In this document: piece after piece, positions 59,114 to 64,000 of the stretch
Layout of the letters: every line of letters starts with the position of its first letter
Position numbering within the stretch: position 1 is the first letter of the stretch
Assembly (NCBI GenBank): GCA_026008535.1
Contig: BRKX01000002.1
Span: 33,657,501-33,721,500, forward strand
DNA from: Perilla frutescens
Lineage: Eukaryota; Streptophyta; Magnoliopsida; Lamiales; Lamiaceae
Length of the DNA: 64,000 nucleotides
Direction of reading: 5' to 3'
The notes under the pieces: model-generated
Seen by the model: only the letters and a program-made list of their open reading frames with translations
The model's database searches: none
What the model was told of the DNA's origin: nothing
Program-made: the position numbers and the translations under genes

Positions 59114-62100
59114 ATGGCGGCCAGCGACGGCGCTCCAGTTCACTGTGATAACGCAGACGCGCACGTTAGCTCCGCCGCGGAAGCACATGAAAATGACCTG
59201 GAGTTCCTGCGCCTCGCCGTCCGCTCGCTGCCGCCACAAATCCTCAAGGACTTGCTATCCAATGGCGTCAGTTCTTTTCTCACAATTAAAATTATTTTCC
59301 TGCTCGTTTATGTTTTTTAGGAGCAATTCCTAGTTGCTTATTATCCAATGTATTTTGCAACACTGCAGCAATTTATATTCGAACTCTCTGCAAAACTTAA
59401 ATTTTAAATTCGAGATGCCAGTATCTGATTATTTGAAGAATTTAGGTGCTCAGTTTTGATTTTTCAGTGTCTGGAATCTACTTGAATCTGCTATTGGAAT
59501 TGGAAATACTTCCGTGAAAAATTAGATAATTTCTTTTGAAATTCGAATCATGCGAATCCAATTCTATGGAGCGGAAATTTTAGATTATGATCTTAATTGA
59601 CTCTTACAGACTGCTGCATAATGTATGCTTTATATGATGAAGCTTTCGTTACTGGTACAGGTTTGCACACGCTGTATACTTAAGCTATTTTGTGTGCACG
59701 ACAAAATCTGTTCTCTTCCTTCGGTTGCAACACCTATTCTGAGTGCACTTCTTCGTGAATTAGCAGAGCATGATGGAGCCAATAGTAGTGTTGGGGAAAA
59801 TAAAGATATGATTGACGTAGAAAACGAATTCCAGGAAGTTTGCAGCGTGTGTCTAGGCATTTTGCAGTTCATATATATAGATGACAAAAAAATGTCGGTG
59901 AGAAAGAATCATGCTAGTGATTTTGCTGCAGAAATTGGAGACAGTGTAAAGCAAGGGGGCTATCAAATTGATAGCTTCTCTCTCGAAGTGTCACTGCCCC
60001 CAACTGTGGTCGAAAATGAACAAGCAGTTTGGTTAGTGATGTAGATTCTGGATTATGCAAAAATATTTGTATTTATATAAATAGCATTATGAAACCGTAA
60101 ATGTGGATTCTTGCCTCTGTTTTCATTTTCAGGTCATATATCAAAGAGAAGTATAGTTCTGAATCTTGGTTCACAGAAAAGTTTCCATCTGCAAGCATCA
60201 CGGTGAAAGATTTCCTGAAATTGTCCTTGGAGAATACTTTGGAGAAGTTTTTGGTAATTTTTAAGACTTTACATAGTACTGTTATGCATAGTGTTTCTTT
60301 TTAGGGAAAAATAAATTTGTAATTTTCATTTTGACATTGTGTTGAACTTTCTTCTATGGGAAAGTGATGGTTACTATGTACATTTTATGAGGGATTTGGC
60401 GTTGGTTCTATCAGTCATCTTAGTACGCCTGTCTTAATATATTTGCAATTATTGCAGGATGTAAAATGTAGTGGAAGTTCATTCCGAGTTCGTTTGACAT
60501 ACACACTTTCTGATGCATCAGCCAACAAACAACCCGTTCATGAGAGCAATGGATGCTATAAGAGGAGGAAAATAGGCAAGCCCCTTTTGCTTTCTCTTTT
60601 CCATTTTTTTCCTCGTTCTTGTGTTGAAACTGTTTCTTTCTTACTCACATCCTTAATGCAGTAATGTAAATTGTATCCTGGTGCAACCTCAGTGTCTTGA
60701 TAATCTGAACTTGAATATTGAATGAAGAACCCAAATCAACATAAAAATTTCAGTTAGTTTGGCTTTTGAGGGAAAAGCAATAGTTTTGTGAAATTATGGT
60801 TGGAAACTTGAGTATAAATTTATCAATCTTGACATATTCTGTGGTGATATTGGTTTTGGTTTGTTTCTTTCCATGTATTGGTATCTTTGCACGTATTGTC
60901 TATCAAAGAGCGGTCATAACAATTAGCAAAAATGTTTTGCTTTGCTGAATATATTATTTTCTAGAGAGTAACATCTTAGGCATATGCTTTTGGAAATGTG
61001 ACACTGTACTGAGCAAAGTCTTAAGCATATGCTTATTTTATGGTTGCTGCTTTCTGTATTTTATCGACGGCTGCTTGGAAATTATAACTCACTAACTGCT
61101 TATAATAATGCTCTCTATTATGACATACATTAAACATAGAGAAATATAATTGCAGAATAGGCACGGAATCATTAAACTTGCACTATGATACGATACGATA
61201 ACGGTCAAGTTATAATCCCTACAAATCTAATGGTTCTTTAATAAAGAATACCAGAAAAGCGGTGAAGACAGACATGTGAAATATGTTCTTTTAGATGGTG
61301 CACATTATATATATGTTTATATTATTAAATATACAGATAACACTGATCTCTTGAAGAACTGTGCTGACTTGCAAAAGGTTGAAAGTCATGAACTCACTGC
61401 GAATTCTTCAACTGAGTGCAAAGATGATAGGACCTGTTTACCAAAATTCCCGTTGGAGAAGGTATGTGCATGCTTAAATAATTTAATCACATGTATCTCA
61501 TTCATGGTGGCTTGTTTCCTTCTGCCTTCTTTCTTGTCAATATGAGAAGCTTAAATCTTAATTCTATTCATTATAATGCCAATTGAATTTTAAACAGCAA
61601 ATAATGACACTTAATTGATGAGGACTTTGTTATTTTCAGGTCAATCGGTGCTGCTCCTTGGTTTTTCAATGTTTCAAGACTTCTGTTTATGTGGGTGGGA
61701 GATATCTTAAGGTGCAACCCCTTTTATCCACCAAAAAATTAATGCTCTCTATATATGCTAGTGATGAAAGTCAAATCTTTTGATCTTAAAAAAACCTTTG
61801 GCACTATTTTACCATTTTCTTTAATGTCAATGAAAATGATTTTTTTATCGAGAAAAGTGACAGTTAAAAATGTTAGATTTCGCTTATCAACTTGCCCTTA
61901 ATAGTATATATCTTGAGTTTTTACTGGACTATTATATAAATTCATCCAAATTATTGCTAAATAATGTCAGGTCCAATAAGTAATAAGTATAAGCATTACC
62001 TACATACAGCAAAATCATATATCCTTATATTTCTTTGTCAAAAATAAAAATAAAAATTCATATATTCTTATATTTCAACGTACAAGTATTTAATAAGTGG

Positions 62101-63142
62101 CATATCTCTTTTGGTCTCAAGAGTTCAAGTATTTTAATACTGTTCACAGGTCGAGGTACCTTCATTCTGTTTTCTTGGGGGTGTTAGTTTGTTTTCTATT
62201 GGTTCTGTATTTTTCATAAAATATTTTATACCGCATTTCATCAACATAATCATTTTAGTTGTGTATATCTTCGGATTTTCCTGAACAAAAATTCCCTGGA
62301 ATCATGCTGGTACACTTTTGAATGCAGTACTCTAGAAACGTCAGTCAGTCACGTTGGATTATAGATGATGAACGAATGGGTGAAGCATCTGTTGAGGTAA
62401 AGAAGCTTCACATACGTAGTTTGTAGTTTTCTGGTAATTATTTTGGACTACATTTAATTTTTTTTCCTTGTTTTGCAGGAAATAGTTGGAAGCAACATCC
62501 TCCCTATCTGTCAGGGTGACAACTACAAGTTTCATGCTGCTGGCAGAGAAGACATTGATGTAAAGAATTTGATCTTTTAATCACTATTTGAACCTCTGCC
62601 CCCTCTCCCCCTGTCTCCCTTGCTCTCTTAATGCACGTAACTCGGTGACTACCTATCTATGCAGGTTCGGATGTTGGGTACTGGGCGACCTTTTCTGGTT
62701 GAGATCCAAAATGCACGCCAATTCCCTTCTGATTTGTTAATAAAGGAGATCGAAATGAAGATAAATAGTTTGGAAAGCAAATTAGTATGCACTAGTGATG
62801 TTGATTATTTTGTTGCACTTATCATGTGTGGACTGAGTTATGGAGTATAATATATACTGGTCTATGCAGGTACAGGTAAAGAATCTTAGGTTTTTGGGTA
62901 GTCAGGGTTGGGATCTGATGCGTGAAGGAGAAGCAGAGAAGCAGGTAACTCTTGCTTTTAGTAGTGAACTGCTGCTATCTTGGTTATTAACAACGTGATG
63001 ACCAGTAGTACTAAAGTTGCAATACACTCTTTTTTTCTTTTTTGCAGAAACAGTATGCTGCGCTAGTGTGGATTTCTCATCCCCTTGAAAATGATGATGA
63101 TCAGAAATTATCATCACTCAGGGACCTGGTACTTTAGTACTC

Positions 63143-63173
<31 letters not shown>

Positions 63174-63553
63174 TTGCCATTTTCTTTCTCTCCCCCACCC
63201 TTCATCTCTGTGCACAGAGCCGCTTCTTTGTTATCAACATCTCTCCTGATTTTGTTCTCGAGCTTTTTGTTTGGCGAACGTTGTAATTCGAAATTTTATT
63301 TTTTCAGTAGTTTGTCTGATTACTGGTTCCATTTTCTTGTGCAGCAAATTTTTCAGAAAACACCAATAAGGGTTCTCCATCGTCGAAGTCCATTAGAACG
63401 TGAAAGAACCATACATTGGTAGGAAAGTTCTACATTAGAAAGTAGTAATTCTTCTCCTTTGCAGTTTGATTTACTTCTATCTCACATTTCAGGATGAGAA
63501 TAGAGAGGGTAGCTGGTAGTTCTCAATATTTTCTGCTGCACTTGTGCACTCAG
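59114..63553 (+). CDS. PUS10: tRNA pseudouridine synthase PUS10, N-terminal and central part (runs off window)
   Basis: Thirteen exons are visible: 59114-59266, 59661-60031, 60133-60253, 60458-60575, 61337-61461, 61640-61711, 62328-62396, 62479-62559, 62665-62784, 62870-62944, 63048-63128, 63345-63418, 63493-63553; 507 codons in frame, ending at a donor GTTAAG with the C-terminus beyond the window. PUS10 makes pseudouridine in the T-arm (positions 54/55) of tRNA. Seen: paired zinc cysteines CTRC (53-56) and CSVC (112-115), a YSRNVSQSRWIIDDERM block, and the catalytic-Asp motif GREDIDVRMLGTGRPFLVEI around residues 365-380, then QKTPIRVLHRR. Intron 4 is GC-AG (60576-61336). The ATG is the first after the G-rich repeat and gives the usual N-terminus. 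Confidence 0.95.
60576..61336 (+). other. GC-AG intron in PUS10 (intron 4)
   Basis: The exon ends AAATAG and the intron starts GCAAGCCCC, matching the AG|GCAAGT form of GC donors, and ends ATATACAG. The join gives ATA GAT, keeping frame (KI, then DNTDLL). No GT donor close by keeps frame. Confidence 0.75.
63143..63165. repeat. (GT)n microsatellite in PUS10 intron 11
   Basis: About 11 GT units just after the donor site. Confidence 0.95.
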
Positions 63554-64000
63554 GTTAAGTATCTTAGTCTCAGTGTATGATTGATTCTACCTATTCTGTC
63601 TGAAAACTCCACAACCATTCACCTACTGTTGCTTTCAAACTCACAGCTCAATTAGGGTTGAGAGAACTTCAGAATATTGAATATAAAGTTAAAACGGTTA
63701 TTTCATATCAAAAGTATATGACTATTTGCATCTACTCATAATTACTTTTCTGTAATGTGAAACAAAAAGTAAGTATGAAGAGAAATCAATACATTTTCTG
63801 AAACTCTTTGCTTGTGGTATTTGCTTCTGCTGAAACCTCAGAGGTTCATCCTTAGAGGAAACCTAATATATGTTGTTGATTATAACAATAAGGCCCAACT
63901 TATTCAATTTAACAAATTGCAGTTAGAATAAAAATCACAGTAAAAAACTCGCATCCAATATTTTCTTTTGGAATAAGCTGATAATGACGACTGTCTCAAC
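63554..64000 (+). other. PUS10 intron 13 (start), window end
   Basis: This begins with the donor GTTAAGTATC and shows no further exon before the window ends. The C-terminal exons should follow outside. Confidence 0.75.

Noticed and set aside
16638..63553. A functional gene cluster linking CTU1, PUS10, CCT2 and BAG6-like
   Set aside because: The genes share themes but not a pathway, are far apart, and nothing in the sequence shows co-regulation.

Overview
The window is nuclear DNA from a flowering plant. The genes are intron-rich with plant-type short exons, the intergenic DNA is AT-rich, and Ty1/copia, Ty3/gypsy, CACTA and hAT elements are abundant. Protein similarity suggests a eudicot, possibly an asterid; the species cannot be fixed from the sequence alone. 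No CRISPR array, rRNA or intact tRNA gene was seen.

Layout: 1-9834 is a decayed Ty1/copia element. Its 5' LTR is cut by the window start, and it is interrupted by a 2.3-kb non-autonomous CACTA element (5937-8277). 9835-15340 is AT-rich intergenic DNA with one LTR-like fragment. Five host genes follow, all on the + strand: a BAG6/ubiquitin-like-domain protein (CDS 16638-23080, 17 coding exons), the tRNA 2-thiolation enzyme CTU1/NCS6 (25129-27958, 10 exons), a SKU5-similar multicopper-oxidase-like protein (31683-36503, 8 exons), chaperonin subunit CCT2 (54403-58307, 11 coding exons), and the pseudouridine synthase PUS10 (from 59114, running off the right edge). A 330-bp TRIM retrotransposon sits in a BAG6 intron, and an 824-bp hAT-like MITE lies between BAG6 and CTU1.

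Between the SKU5-like gene and CCT2 is a 16-kb nest of transposons (37157-53193). A minus-strand copia element was hit separately by two gypsy solo LTRs (38425-39849 and 41256-50669). The second solo LTR holds an hAT element (about 43773-50026), whose transposase is split by a CACTA element (44721-48594). That CACTA carries captured host exons, including a four-exon ULP1-type SUMO-protease catalytic domain. Three of the four levels have matching or near-matching target duplications and the CACTA's is exact, so the order of insertion can be read directly.

The most unusual host-gene signal is three U12-type (minor spliceosome) introns in three neighbouring genes: an AT-AC intron in CTU1, and GT-AG U12-type introns in CCT2 and the BAG6-like gene. 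PUS10 also has a GC-AG intron, and there is a G-rich quadruplex-like repeat just upstream of its start. The genes do not form one pathway: two modify tRNA (CTU1, PUS10), two serve protein quality control (BAG6-like, CCT2), and one is a cell-wall/apoplast protein. All exon borders were read by eye from splice motifs, reading frame and family similarity, and every exon set sums to an intact frame.
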